Positions 9,058 to 18,567 of a stretch of DNA of 64,000 nucleotides are shown here, piece by piece. Made by a program: the position numbers and the translations under genes. The stretch covers positions 1 through 64,000 of the forward strand of contig CAMHPA010000003.1 of assembly GCA_946186925.1 (NCBI GenBank), written 5' to 3'. The notes beneath the pieces were generated by a model that was given only the letters and a program-made list of their open reading frames with translations, was not told the DNA's origin and did no database searches. This DNA is from an uncultured Bacteroidota bacterium. GTDB taxonomy: Bacteria > Bacteroidota > Bacteroidia > Bacteroidales > SZUA-534. The stretch's first letter is position 1, and the number at the start of each line of letters is the position of its first letter.

Positions 9058-9270
9058 ATGAGTTTCGATGTTCTTGAAAAAACCTATAATACACTGACCG
9101 AACAGCAGCAGTTAATGGTTTACGATTTGGCACTTTCGCTATCAAAACTCAATATGGCGCCCAAAAACGAGCCGACGTCGAAGCGCGTGTTCGGCAAGTT
9201 CTCAAAAACTGCAAAAGCGCATTTTTCCGATAATTGGGAAATGTCAGAAGAAGAAATGTGCGGTTTATGA
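9058..9270 (+). CDS. Small DUF2281/antitoxin-like protein (70 aa)
   Basis: Short ORF with promoter-like element upstream; C-term FGKFSKTAKAHFSDNWEMSEEEMCGL resembles small antitoxin-like families; no toxin partner adjacent. Confidence 0.5.
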   Translation: MSFDVLEKTYNTLTEQQQLMVYDLALSLSKLNMAPKNEPTSKRVFGKFSKTAKAHFSDNWEMSEEEMCGL

Positions 9271-9337
9271 AATTCCCGCTTTCCTATTATAAGTCTAAAT
9301 TTCTAAACTCTAATCTCTTACCTTTCGCCCTATAACA

Positions 9338-10054
9338 ATGAACTGCATAATAGTTGACGATGAGCCCCTTGCCCGCGAGGCGATAGAGATTCTGCTTGAG
9401 TCGGCACCCGAACTGACGCTTGTGGGAACGTTCGGCAGCGCATTGGCGGCGCAGCGTTTCCTGTCGCAGACGCAGGTTGATTTAGCCTTTCTCGACATTC
9501 AGATGCCAGGCCTGACGGGCATTGAGTTCGCCCGCACCATTTCGCCGCAGACGCTTGTCATTTTCACCACCGCCTATTCCGAATACGCCATTGACAGTTA
9601 CGAGGTTGATGCAGTCGATTTTCTTGTGAAACCCGTTGAAAAAGAGCGTTTTCTGAAGGCTGTCGATAAGGCTGTCAGTTACTTCAAACTGCTCACGCAG
9701 GGCGACAAGCAGAATATTGAGCCAGGTGCCGACGATTACTTTTTCGTCAAGTCGGACCGCAAGTACTGTAAGGTCTGCTTTGCCGACATTATGTTTGTCG
9801 AAGGCCTGAAGGATTACGTGGTGCTTCAGCTTGAAAATCAAAAGATTATCACCCGAATGAACCTTAAAGGCATATCAGCCTTGCTGCCGCCGTCGCTGTT
9901 TATGCGCGTCAGCAAGTCGTACATTGTCAACACCACCCATATCGATGCCTTCGACAACAACGACATTTACATTGGCCCGCACGAAATAGCTATCGGCGAG
10001 AGTTTCAGAGACGAGTTTTTTGATGCGTTTGTGAAGGGAAAGCGTGGAGTGTAG
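9338..10054 (+). CDS. LytTR-family response regulator
   Basis: Receiver (IVDDEPLAREAIEILL..DLAFLDIQMPGLTGIEF..TAYSEYAIDSYEVDAVDFLVKPV) plus LytTR domain (FFVKSDRKYCKVCFADIMFVEGLKDYVVL...RVSKSYIVN). Confidence 0.95.
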   Translation: MNCIIVDDEPLAREAIEILLESAPELTLVGTFGSALAAQRFLSQTQVDLAFLDIQMPGLTGIEFARTISPQTLVIFTTAYSEYAIDSYEVDAVDFLVKPVEKERFLKAVDKAVSYFKLLTQGDKQNIEPGADDYFFVKSDRKYCKVCFADIMFVEGLKDYVVLQLENQKIITRMNLKGISALLPPSLFMRVSKSYIVNTTHIDAFDNNDIYIGPHEIAIGESFRDEFFDAFVKGKRGV

Positions 10055-10095
10055 GGTGAATCGGCGTTACATAATCGTTGTATAATAACAAATCA

Positions 10096-10128
10096 TTTGT
10101 ACGCCGTTTTGAATTCTGCGTATATTTG
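10096..10128 (+). promoter_or_regulatory. Promoter TTTG-N21-TATATTTG
   Basis: -33 TTTG (10096-10099), -7 TATATTTG (10121-10128). Confidence 0.6.
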
Positions 10129-10150
10129 CATGACATTCAAATTCATAAAG

Positions 10151-10843
10151 ATGAAAGAGCATATTAATTCATTCGTGTTAGGTGCCAGCATTGTGTTTGG
10201 CTGCTATTTACTTTATTGTGGTATAGATAATTATGCTCATAAAGACCGTTTTGTCTCGGTGAAGGGTTTGGCAGAGCGCGAGGTTCTGGCCGACAGGGTT
10301 GTTTGGCCATTGTCGTTCAATGAGGTTGGCAACAATATGAACCAGCTTTACGAACTGATTGATACCAAACAACGCACCATTGTCAACTTTTTGAAAGAAA
10401 ACGGAATAAAAGACGAGGAGATCACCGTTTCGGCTCCGTCGGTGCTCGACCGTCTGGCGCAACAATGGACGCAGGACAACATACGTGAGCGTTATCAGAC
10501 AAGCTGCACCATAACGGTCATTTCGTCGGATGTGCCAAAAATTATGTCGATTATGAAGATGCAGCAGGAGTTGCTGAAAAAAGGTGTGGCTATTGGCGGA
10601 AATTCATACGAGAATCAGACTGAATATCAGTATACTAACCTGAATTCGCTTAAGCCCGAAATGATTGAGGAGGCAACACGCAACGCCCGTCAGGTGGCGG
10701 AAAAATTCGCGCAGGACGCCGATTGCGATTTGGGCAGCATTAAAAACGCCTCGCAAGGTCAATTCTCTATCAATGAAGAATATACAACTCCGCACATTAA
10801 AAAAATCCGTGTGGTGACAACAATCGATTACTATCTTAAATAA
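10151..10843 (+). CDS. SIMPL (DUF541) domain protein
   Basis: N-terminal TM and FVSVKGLAEREVLADRVVWPLSF... SIMPL pattern. Start moved from 10097 to 10151 because the promoter lies inside the longer ORF. Confidence 0.85.
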   Translation: MKEHINSFVLGASIVFGCYLLYCGIDNYAHKDRFVSVKGLAEREVLADRVVWPLSFNEVGNNMNQLYELIDTKQRTIVNFLKENGIKDEEITVSAPSVLDRLAQQWTQDNIRERYQTSCTITVISSDVPKIMSIMKMQQELLKKGVAIGGNSYENQTEYQYTNLNSLKPEMIEEATRNARQVAEKFAQDADCDLGSIKNASQGQFSINEEYTTPHIKKIRVVTTIDYYLK

Positions 10844-10913
10844 CGTAAACGCTGACACTAACGATTTAAACCGTTAAACTTTTAAATCTTTAAATAACTA
10901 AAAACTTAAAACA

Positions 10914-11729
10914 ATGAAAATCAAAAGCATGGCATTAATTGCAACAACGCTGGCAGCTGCGGTTGCCTGCACCTCGGCACCCAAAAAAGCCGAACCGGCA
11001 CAACCTAAAGTATTGGTTGTCTATTACTCGCAAAGCAACACCACACGCACAGTTGCACAGGAAATCCAAAAACAACTGAATTGCGATATTGCTGAAATTG
11101 AGTGTGTTGAACCATACACTGGCGATTTCGGCCAGGTCATTCAACGCTGGCAGAAAGAGCAGCAGGAAGGCACTCTGCCTGAAATCAAACCGCTTGCAAA
11201 AAACATTAGCGACTACGATGTAATCTTTCTTGGCTACCCAATTTGGGGCGGAACCTACGCTATTCCGGTTGCCACGTTCCTGAAAAACACCGACTTTGGC
11301 GGCAAGAAACTTGTTCCGTTCTGCACCTTTGGCAGCGGCGGACTAAATACCAGCGTTGCAGCGTTGCAGCAGAGCGCCCAAAATGCTCAAATCCAGGAGG
11401 GTTATGGTGTTCGCCAGGCTCGTGTTGCCGCAGCTCCGGCCGAGGTTGAGCAGTTCCTTATCAAACTTGGCCTGAAGGAAGGCGTAGTTGAACAACTGCC
11501 GGAATTCTCTGAGCAGAAAGAAGTTACCGACAGCGAGAAGGAAATCTTCAATCAGGCTTGCAGCAGCTACCAAATGCCGCTCGGCACCCCTGTAACAGTC
11601 GGCTCACGCGCGATAAAAGGCGGCACCGAATACCTTTACACTGTTGAAGGAATGGGTGGGGCAAAGTCGCAGATTTACGTTTTGGCAAAAGAAAACGAGC
11701 AGCCGGAATTCACGCAGGTTGTAAGATAA
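10914..11729 (+). CDS. Flavodoxin-like lipoprotein
   Basis: Lipoprotein signal MALIATTLAAAVACTS; VLVVYYSQSNTTRTVAQEIQ flavodoxin motif; FLGYPIWGGTYAIPVATFL. Confidence 0.9.
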   Translation: MKIKSMALIATTLAAAVACTSAPKKAEPAQPKVLVVYYSQSNTTRTVAQEIQKQLNCDIAEIECVEPYTGDFGQVIQRWQKEQQEGTLPEIKPLAKNISDYDVIFLGYPIWGGTYAIPVATFLKNTDFGGKKLVPFCTFGSGGLNTSVAALQQSAQNAQIQEGYGVRQARVAAAPAEVEQFLIKLGLKEGVVEQLPEFSEQKEVTDSEKEIFNQACSSYQMPLGTPVTVGSRAIKGGTEYLYTVEGMGGAKSQIYVLAKENEQPEFTQVVR

Positions 11730-11758
11730 AACGAGCTGGCATAGCCGGTTTTTAAAAG

Positions 11759-11797
11759 CAAAATCCACGGAGAACAATGTTTTTCCGTGGATTTTTT
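11759..11797 (+). terminator. Rho-independent terminator
   Basis: AAATCCACGG...CCGTGGATTTTTT hairpin with T-tract between convergent genes. Confidence 0.85.
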
Positions 11798-11832
11798 GTT
11801 GTCACACACGTAGTTGCTACGGAAGTACAATC

Positions 11833-12780
11833 CTATTTAATTTCTTCATTTTCAGTATTCTTTGCTGATAGCGCCTTGGCCCAAAGCGCGCCGGCAATGT
11901 TGTGCCAGACACTGAATACGGCGCCCGGCACGGCGGCCATTGGCATTGTGGCAAAATGCGTCTGCGCAAGCGTGCAAGCCAGTCCAGAATTCTGCATTCC
12001 AACTTCAACCGACACGGCCGTGCTTTTCCGGCTGCTCATCTTGAATGCCCGCGCAAGCAGCAATCCGAGCGCGAATCCGCAAACATTATGCAGTGCAACA
12101 GCCACGATGATTGTCAGCCCGACACTCAGCAGCTGGGCTGAATTGGCAGACACCACCGAACCCACAATCAAAACAATGACGATTGAAGAAACGGCTGGCA
12201 GATAAGCTGTTACGGTTTTAGTGGCTTCCGCGAAAAAGCGTTTGATGACAAGGCCGACGCTTATCGGAAGAATTATCACTTTGACTATCGACCAGAACAT
12301 ACTGAGTACATCGACATTGACGCTTGCACCAACCAGCAGCCACGTGAGCAACGGCGTTAGAAATGGAGCCAAAATGGTTGATACACAAGTCATTCCTACC
12401 GATAAGGCCAAATCGCCTTTGGCAAGGTAGGTGATGACGTTCGATGCTGTTCCGCCGGGGCAGCAGCCTACAAGTACCAGTCCCACAGCAAGTTCGTCGG
12501 GCAGGCGAAATATCCGAGCAAGCGCCAGAGCGAGCAGCGGCATAATGCCGAACTGAGCCAGGCAGCCGATGCCGACATCTTTCGGGCGGCTGAACACCAC
12601 TTTGAAATCGGATAGATTGAGCGACAACCCCATTCCGAACATCACAACGCCCAAGAGGTAGTTTATTGAGCTGGTTTTCACCCAGTTGAATGTCGCGGGG
12701 ACAAACAGTGCGACTATGGCCGCCAATAAAACCAAGGCTGCCATATATTTGGCTATGAATGTACTGATTTTCAGAAGCAT
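11833..12780 (-). CDS. Bile acid:sodium symporter (BASS/SBF) family transporter
   Basis: Multi-TM; GCCPGGTASNVITYLAKGDLALSV motif. Confidence 0.92.
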   Translation of the reverse strand: MLLKISTFIAKYMAALVLLAAIVALFVPATFNWVKTSSINYLLGVVMFGMGLSLNLSDFKVVFSRPKDVGIGCLAQFGIMPLLALALARIFRLPDELAVGLVLVGCCPGGTASNVITYLAKGDLALSVGMTCVSTILAPFLTPLLTWLLVGASVNVDVLSMFWSIVKVIILPISVGLVIKRFFAEATKTVTAYLPAVSSIVIVLIVGSVVSANSAQLLSVGLTIIVAVALHNVCGFALGLLLARAFKMSSRKSTAVSVEVGMQNSGLACTLAQTHFATMPMAAVPGAVFSVWHNIAGALWAKALSAKNTENEEIK

Positions 12781-12805
12781 AACTATTCTTGTAACGGTTG
12801 GCCGA

Positions 12806-14164
12806 TTACCACGTTTTCGACATATTCATTATGAACCACATCAGGCACGAGCCAAGGTGCCCGCTGCCTAACTTGGTGATTGTCAGATTTGTTTTGTCGG
12901 GGAAAGCGCTTGCTATTGCTTCGGCATTGGCAAGAGGCACAACGTCATCGGAGCTGTCGTGCGAGAGGTAGATTGGGTGCACGGGAGCCCAGTCTTTTGT
13001 CAAATCGTTGTTGTCGAGGCATTTGAACAGCGCTTTGTGCATCTCGCTGTCGCGGTTGAGGGCGTCGGTGCTCAAAATGTCGGAGAGCGAAACGCCGCTG
13101 CTGTCGTGGTTGTATCTTGTGGCAAACTCATTGCTTATGGCATAGGTGTCGAACTTCTTGCTGGCAATCATTTCGTCGATTTTCGGTTTGAGGTTCGTCA
13201 CGTAGTCGTCGCTGTAGAAATCGTCTTCGGTCCATTGGCCGAGAATGTCGGGGTAGGCGGCAAACATCGCCTTGAGCGTTAACGGAATGGCGCACGGAAG
13301 AGTGAGTTTGTCCTGCTCAAAATACTTTTCGAATGTGATGGTGGGGCTGTATGGTCCGGCGCAGCAGAACGAGTATGCGAAATGCCACGCATCGGCAAAA
13401 TCGGGGTGGGTGTCAATCCACTTGTGGACGGCCAAAGCGTTGCCCGCTCCCTGCGATGCGCCAATAACGCAGAGTTTGAAATTGTCGGCAAGGTTGGCCT
13501 TTGTGCTTTGCGCGAAAACCTTGTATCCGGCCGTCAGAGCGTCGATGCAGTTCTGGGCGCAGAGGTTGTGGTTGACGTATGGCTGCACGCGGTCTTTAGT
13601 CGCGCCAAAGCCGATGTAGTCGGGCATTATGAGCAGATTGTTGCGGCAAAGGAAAAGCGCCTCGTAAGAGATTGTCATTGTGGGACATTCGGCGTTTTTT
13701 GTGATGGTGTAGTGCGGGCAGAGCAATATGTTTTGCGGATTCAAATCTTTGCCGTCGATGTAGCCCCAGTAGGCGCGGGCCGAGAGTTTGATGTCCTGTC
13801 CCGATTCATCGACGCTCCAGTAGTTGAAGCTCACACTGCGCCACATCAGTTCGGAGCCTTTGGCGCCAACTTCAGTGGCAATCTTGTCGGAATAATCTTG
13901 CAATTGGCTCTTGTACAGGCTGATAGCTATCTGTTTCTGCGCGTCGCTGAAAGATGTTGCCGCATTGGCGGCCACCATAACGAAATGTCCGCTGCTGAAG
14001 ACGGTGTCGGAAACCACCTCAAAAATAATGTCTTCCACCTGCTTGTCGAGCGCAATTTCTTTTTTCTCGGGCTCGTCGTCATCCTTTGAGCACGAAACAA
14101 CAAACAATCCCGCCACGGCGAATAATGCCAACAGCGGCAAATGCTTGAAAATGTTCATCTTCAT
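12806..14164 (-). CDS. Alpha/beta-hydrolase (secreted lipase-like) lipoprotein
   Basis: Lipoprotein signal VVSCSKDDDE; GASQG nucleophile elbow; PIYLSHDSSDDVVPLANAEAI..SGHLG catalytic region. Confidence 0.85.
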   Translation of the reverse strand: MKMNIFKHLPLLALFAVAGLFVVSCSKDDDEPEKKEIALDKQVEDIIFEVVSDTVFSSGHFVMVAANAATSFSDAQKQIAISLYKSQLQDYSDKIATEVGAKGSELMWRSVSFNYWSVDESGQDIKLSARAYWGYIDGKDLNPQNILLCPHYTITKNAECPTMTISYEALFLCRNNLLIMPDYIGFGATKDRVQPYVNHNLCAQNCIDALTAGYKVFAQSTKANLADNFKLCVIGASQGAGNALAVHKWIDTHPDFADAWHFAYSFCCAGPYSPTITFEKYFEQDKLTLPCAIPLTLKAMFAAYPDILGQWTEDDFYSDDYVTNLKPKIDEMIASKKFDTYAISNEFATRYNHDSSGVSLSDILSTDALNRDSEMHKALFKCLDNNDLTKDWAPVHPIYLSHDSSDDVVPLANAEAIASAFPDKTNLTITKLGSGHLGSCLMWFIMNMSKTW

Positions 14165-14179
14165 AGCTTCAATTCTGTT

Positions 14180-14770
14180 TTACAAATCGTCGTAAATGTT
14201 TTGCTGGTGCAAGTTGTTGTTGACGTTGTCAATGTAGGTCATAATTAGGAATCCGCCGCCGCAGTCTGATGCAATCCAAGCACCGTTCAGCAAAACATTA
14301 CCGCGACCGGTGTCGAAAACGCAGCCATACGGGAAATCGAGAGTTTCCTTAACGTTGGCAATCAATTTGTAAAATGCTGTAATAAAGTCATCTTCTTTTG
14401 TCGATTGAGTGCGTTCTACTTGTGGGTTCAGCGGTGCGCCATATTTTTCGGTCAGTGCGGCTTGCAGTTTCTTATATTCCGCATACATCAACAGATTTTG
14501 TTCCTGGCACATCGGAATCTTCACTTTTACGCCATAAACGTTGTCGGTCTGCGCCGATGTGAGCAATGTAACCTCGCAGTCGTTGTAGCCGGCGAAGGTG
14601 CCGATTAGAGTGTCGGATTTGCTAATTTGCTGAAATCCTTTCTGTTTCAGTTGGTTGATCAAAGCGCTTGATTTGCCGTCGATGGGCACGCCTTTGAAAG
14701 TTTGATGATTTTGTGCTGTTGCCGTAAGGCTGATTGCTGCCAACAGGCAGATTGTGAGTAAGTGTTTCAT
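14180..14770 (-). CDS. Secreted hypothetical protein
   Basis: Signal peptide MKHLLTICLLAAISLTATAQ; 196 aa. Confidence 0.75.
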   Translation of the reverse strand: MKHLLTICLLAAISLTATAQNHQTFKGVPIDGKSSALINQLKQKGFQQISKSDTLIGTFAGYNDCEVTLLTSAQTDNVYGVKVKIPMCQEQNLLMYAEYKKLQAALTEKYGAPLNPQVERTQSTKEDDFITAFYKLIANVKETLDFPYGCVFDTGRGNVLLNGAWIASDCGGGFLIMTYIDNVNNNLHQQNIYDDL

Positions 14771-14879
14771 ATTGATTTAGTTTAAAAATTGATGCGTGAA
14801 AGTACAAAAAAACATCAACGTTGTTGCCTGCCGCCTGAAATATCATCGCGAAAGCGCACTTATGAGCGTCATTTGCAAA

Positions 14880-16712
14880 TCAATCTTGCTTATAGAACAT
14901 ATTGAGCTTGTTGATGGCAGCGTTCAGCTCGACTGCGTTCAACTTGAAGTTTTTCAGCGGGTTGAGTGTGCTGTCGCAGATGTCGAGCATACCCGATGGT
15001 TTCTTTTCAACAATGGTGTTATGGTCGATGATGAAGGCGTAGTTGAGGTTGTCGCCCACCACGTGCCAGTTGCGGAAGGTGGTGTCGGCGAGAGGAAGGC
15101 CCATACTGTAGTCGGTGGTTGGGTTTTGCACGCCAAGCACATCGTGGAGCAGCGTTGTGGAGATGTCGTAGTGGGTGGTGCGGTGGCTGAAGGTTGCCGC
15201 ACTGTCCTGCGGACGGCTCACAATCAGCGGCACGTGGATTTGCGGGCCGGTGTAGTTGCTGCCGTGTCCCCAATAGTTTTTGTGGTTCTCGTTGAATTCC
15301 TGCCCGTGGTCGCCGGTGATAATCAAATAGGTGTTGCTGAGCAAGTTGCGCTTGTCGAGCTCGTCCAAAACCATTCCAACCAGCGAATCGACGTAGCTGA
15401 CGCAGTTGAGGTAGAGATTCCAGAACGGGGTGGGGTCCATCTGATTGTTAAGTCGCATATATTCAGGGTGGTCCCACGTTGTCGGGTATTTCTGCGGCAG
15501 ATGTTTCGGGTAGGTCATACCGTGGGCAAGGTCGTAGAAGATGAATGCGAAGAACGGGTTGTCGTTGCTCACGGTGTCGGCAAAATCAATGAACTGCTCG
15601 GTGATGCGGCAGTCGCGTTTGTAAACGCTGTCGCCTTCGGTTTCTGTTTGTATGCCGGGCACTTTGCGGAACATCAGCTTGTTGAAGTTGGGGTTGTTGA
15701 GCGTGGCGCTTGCATACGCTTTTATCTGATAGCCGGCGTTTTGCAGCTCGTCCATCAGCACCGGCGTTGTGCCCGAAACGTCAAAATCGCGCCAGTAGTA
15801 CGACGATGCGCCGTAGAACATTCCGAAAATACTGCCGCGTGTGCCGTTGCTGCTGCTCAAATGGTTGGTAAACAGCTCGCAACTGTCGGCAAAACGGCTC
15901 ACGTTTGGCATCACATCGGGGTTGAGTGTGCGATAGTTCCACGAGTCGATGGCCAGGATTATGATGTTTGGCAGACTGTCGGGTGTGTTGGCAACTATCT
16001 GATTCCGTGGATATTGTAATTCCGACTGATGTCCAAAATCAACTTTCAGCAAATCGCCTTGCTCCACCACGCCAATGCGAATCATAAAACGTGTGGCCGT
16101 CATCGGGAAGTAGTAGGGCAGGTAGGCGGCGCTTTTCACCACCGACTGCCGCTGGGCCACGGCCGCGTAGGCGTGTGTGGCGTTCGAGAAAAGCAGCGTC
16201 GACAGAAAAACAACAAGCGCCGGCACCCAATAGAAACATTGCCGCAAACCATAGAGCCGCGCCGTTCCAATCTTTGCCAAAATATTGACAATCAGCATTG
16301 CCGCAAATGCTGCAAAATTGCGCGCGTATATCGAGCCATCGAACTGAAAAATCTCGCTGCCGCCCTCGCCGAAAAAGAGCGAAAGCATCATTCCGTTGAG
16401 GTGCTGACGGTAGAGCGCGAAAATGTTTCCGCTGACGTAAAGCAATGCGTTTATGAAAGTTACGAAGAAAACGTGGACGCCGCCGGCTATTTTCTCATTT
16501 TTTGTGGAGGCCAGAGTCAGGGCGAAAAGCAGGTATGGCACCGCCGCAAAAATGGCCGCGTGCGACACGGCCGCGGTCAGGTAGAACGCCCAGCCCAGGC
16601 CGTCCATATTTTCAGCCATTGGGCTGCCAACCATATACGATACAAACTGCGCCGCGAAAAAAATGGCGCTGAAAATGTAGAAAACAAATCCGCGTTTCAG
16701 TCCGTCCTTCAT
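14880..16712 (-). CDS. DUF3413/YejM(PbgA)-like membrane sulfatase-fold protein
   Basis: N-terminal TM bundle plus NIIILAIDSWNYRTLNPDVMPNVSRFADS...SSSNGTRGSIFGMFYG...TGDHGQEFNENHKNYWGHGSNYT. Likely start MKDGLKRG at 16712. Confidence 0.88.
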   Translation of the reverse strand: MKDGLKRGFVFYIFSAIFFAAQFVSYMVGSPMAENMDGLGWAFYLTAAVSHAAIFAAVPYLLFALTLASTKNEKIAGGVHVFFVTFINALLYVSGNIFALYRQHLNGMMLSLFFGEGGSEIFQFDGSIYARNFAAFAAMLIVNILAKIGTARLYGLRQCFYWVPALVVFLSTLLFSNATHAYAAVAQRQSVVKSAAYLPYYFPMTATRFMIRIGVVEQGDLLKVDFGHQSELQYPRNQIVANTPDSLPNIIILAIDSWNYRTLNPDVMPNVSRFADSCELFTNHLSSSNGTRGSIFGMFYGASSYYWRDFDVSGTTPVLMDELQNAGYQIKAYASATLNNPNFNKLMFRKVPGIQTETEGDSVYKRDCRITEQFIDFADTVSNDNPFFAFIFYDLAHGMTYPKHLPQKYPTTWDHPEYMRLNNQMDPTPFWNLYLNCVSYVDSLVGMVLDELDKRNLLSNTYLIITGDHGQEFNENHKNYWGHGSNYTGPQIHVPLIVSRPQDSAATFSHRTTHYDISTTLLHDVLGVQNPTTDYSMGLPLADTTFRNWHVVGDNLNYAFIIDHNTIVEKKPSGMLDICDSTLNPLKNFKLNAVELNAAINKLNMFYKQD

Positions 16713-16733
16713 CGCAATCAGTGGCAAAAAAGT

Positions 16734-18557
16734 TTACGCAAATGTCTGAATATCGTGCAGTTTCTTGTATTGGCCGCCCAGAGCCATCAGTTCGGAGTGG
16801 GTGCCGCGCTCAATAATCTCGCCGTCTTGCAGAACGCAAATCAGGTCGGCGTTCACAACCGTCGAGAGCCTGTGGGCGATGACGATTGACGTGCGGTTTT
16901 CCATCAGGCGGAAGAGTGCGTCCTGAACCAGTTTTTCCGACTCGGTGTCGAGCGCCGAAGTGGCTTCGTCCAAAATCATAATCGGCGGGTTGGCCAGGAT
17001 GGCGCGCGCAATGCTGATGCGCTGCCGCTGACCGCCCGAGAGCTTGCCGCCGCGGTCGCCCACGGTGCTTTGGTAGCCGTCGGGCGTCTCCATAATAAAA
17101 TCGTGCGCGTTGGCGATTTTTGCGGCTTCAATCACCTGTTCCATCGTGGCGTGCTCAACGCCAAAGGCGATGTTGTTGAAAATGGTGTCGTTGAACAGGA
17201 AACTCTCTTGCCCAACGATGCCCATCAATCGCCGTAAGTCGACGATTTTCAAGTCTTTGATGTTGGTGCCGTCAACGTAGATTCCGCCGCCCACCACATC
17301 GTAGAATCGCGGCAGAAGGTCAACCATTGTTGATTTGCCCGAGCCCGACTGCCCAACGAGCGCAACCGTCTGGCCTTTCTTGATAGTCAGGTTTATGTCT
17401 TTCAGAACCAGTTCGTTAACATATTTGAACGATACGTTGCGGTACTCAATGTCGCTGTCGAATTTGGCTATCGGTTTCGGGTTCTCGCTGTCGCGGATGG
17501 CGATTTCGGCATTCAGCAGAGCGTCAATGCGGTCGCTCGAAGCAAGACCTTTCTGAATGCCGTACCAAGCATCGATGAGTTGCTTTGCCGGTGAAATCAT
17601 CTGTGAGAAAATTACCAGATAACCAATGAGTTGTGAGCTTGACAAGGTGCTGTCGCCGCTCAACACAAGGCTGCCGCCAAACCACAGAACAATAATCAGA
17701 ATGAGCGAGCCAAGAAACTCGCTGATTGGGCCGGCAAGGTCGCGGCGGCGCATCATCCGCTTCGATTCGTAGATAAACTGCCGGTTCTCTTCGCGGAAGC
17801 TGCCGTAAACTTTGTCGTGCGCGTTGAACGACTTGATGATTCGCAAACCGCCCAAAGTCTCTTCAATCAGCGACATAAGGCTGCCCAACTTGCTCTGAAC
17901 CACAGTGGATTTTTTGCGCAGCGAGCTGCCTATCCGGCCAACAATTCCACCCGAAATCGGCAGCATAATCAGCACGAAAATGGTGAGTTTGGGGCTCATA
18001 TAAACGAGCAGCACCATCGATGCAATCAGCGTTATCGGGTCTTTGAAAATCACGTCGAACGAGCGCAGAACCGAAGTTTCAACTTCGTTCACATCGTTGG
18101 TCATTCGCGACATCACATCGCCCTTGTGCTCATCGGAATAGAACCCGAGCGATAGACGTGTAATCTTGTTATACAGTGAGTTACGCAGGTCGCGGATGAT
18201 GCCGTAGCGGATGTTTATCATCGCCAGTTTCGATGTGTACCAGAATCCGGTTTTCAGGAAAATGGCCGCCATAATAAACGCCGACAGATAGAGCAGCGCC
18301 GTTGACTTGCCGTAGGTGTTTATCACATTGACTAAGTGATAGTTGAATATGTTTATAACCGACTCGCCGGTCCAGTCGAACTCAACAAGCTCGGGCGTCT
18401 CGATTGTCTGGTCGAACAGCACATTCAGAAACGGAATAACCATTGTAAATGAGCACAATCCGGCTATGGCCGATATGCCGACAAACAGAAAATTCAATAT
18501 GGCTTGCCCTGTGTATTTCGGAAAAACATATTGCAGTATTCGCTTTAGTCCTTTCAT
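16734..18557 (-). CDS. MsbA-like ABC exporter (TM + ATPase)
   Basis: Walker A GQSGSGKST, signature LSGGQRQRISIARAIL, Walker B IMILDEATSALD. Confidence 0.93.
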   Translation of the reverse strand: MKGLKRILQYVFPKYTGQAILNFLFVGISAIAGLCSFTMVIPFLNVLFDQTIETPELVEFDWTGESVINIFNYHLVNVINTYGKSTALLYLSAFIMAAIFLKTGFWYTSKLAMINIRYGIIRDLRNSLYNKITRLSLGFYSDEHKGDVMSRMTNDVNEVETSVLRSFDVIFKDPITLIASMVLLVYMSPKLTIFVLIMLPISGGIVGRIGSSLRKKSTVVQSKLGSLMSLIEETLGGLRIIKSFNAHDKVYGSFREENRQFIYESKRMMRRRDLAGPISEFLGSLILIIVLWFGGSLVLSGDSTLSSSQLIGYLVIFSQMISPAKQLIDAWYGIQKGLASSDRIDALLNAEIAIRDSENPKPIAKFDSDIEYRNVSFKYVNELVLKDINLTIKKGQTVALVGQSGSGKSTMVDLLPRFYDVVGGGIYVDGTNIKDLKIVDLRRLMGIVGQESFLFNDTIFNNIAFGVEHATMEQVIEAAKIANAHDFIMETPDGYQSTVGDRGGKLSGGQRQRISIARAILANPPIMILDEATSALDTESEKLVQDALFRLMENRTSIVIAHRLSTVVNADLICVLQDGEIIERGTHSELMALGGQYKKLHDIQTFA

Positions 18558-18567
18558 TATCAGCTTT

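Noticed and set aside
10097-10150. Upstream start for the SIMPL protein
   Set aside because: The promoter elements (10096-10128) lie within this segment, so the ATG at 10151 is more likely.
14796-16889. Long + strand ORFs 14796-16019 (407 aa) and 16029-16889 (286 aa)
   Set aside because: Antisense to the clear YejM-like sulfatase and ABC genes; V/H/R-rich shadow translations with no family pattern.
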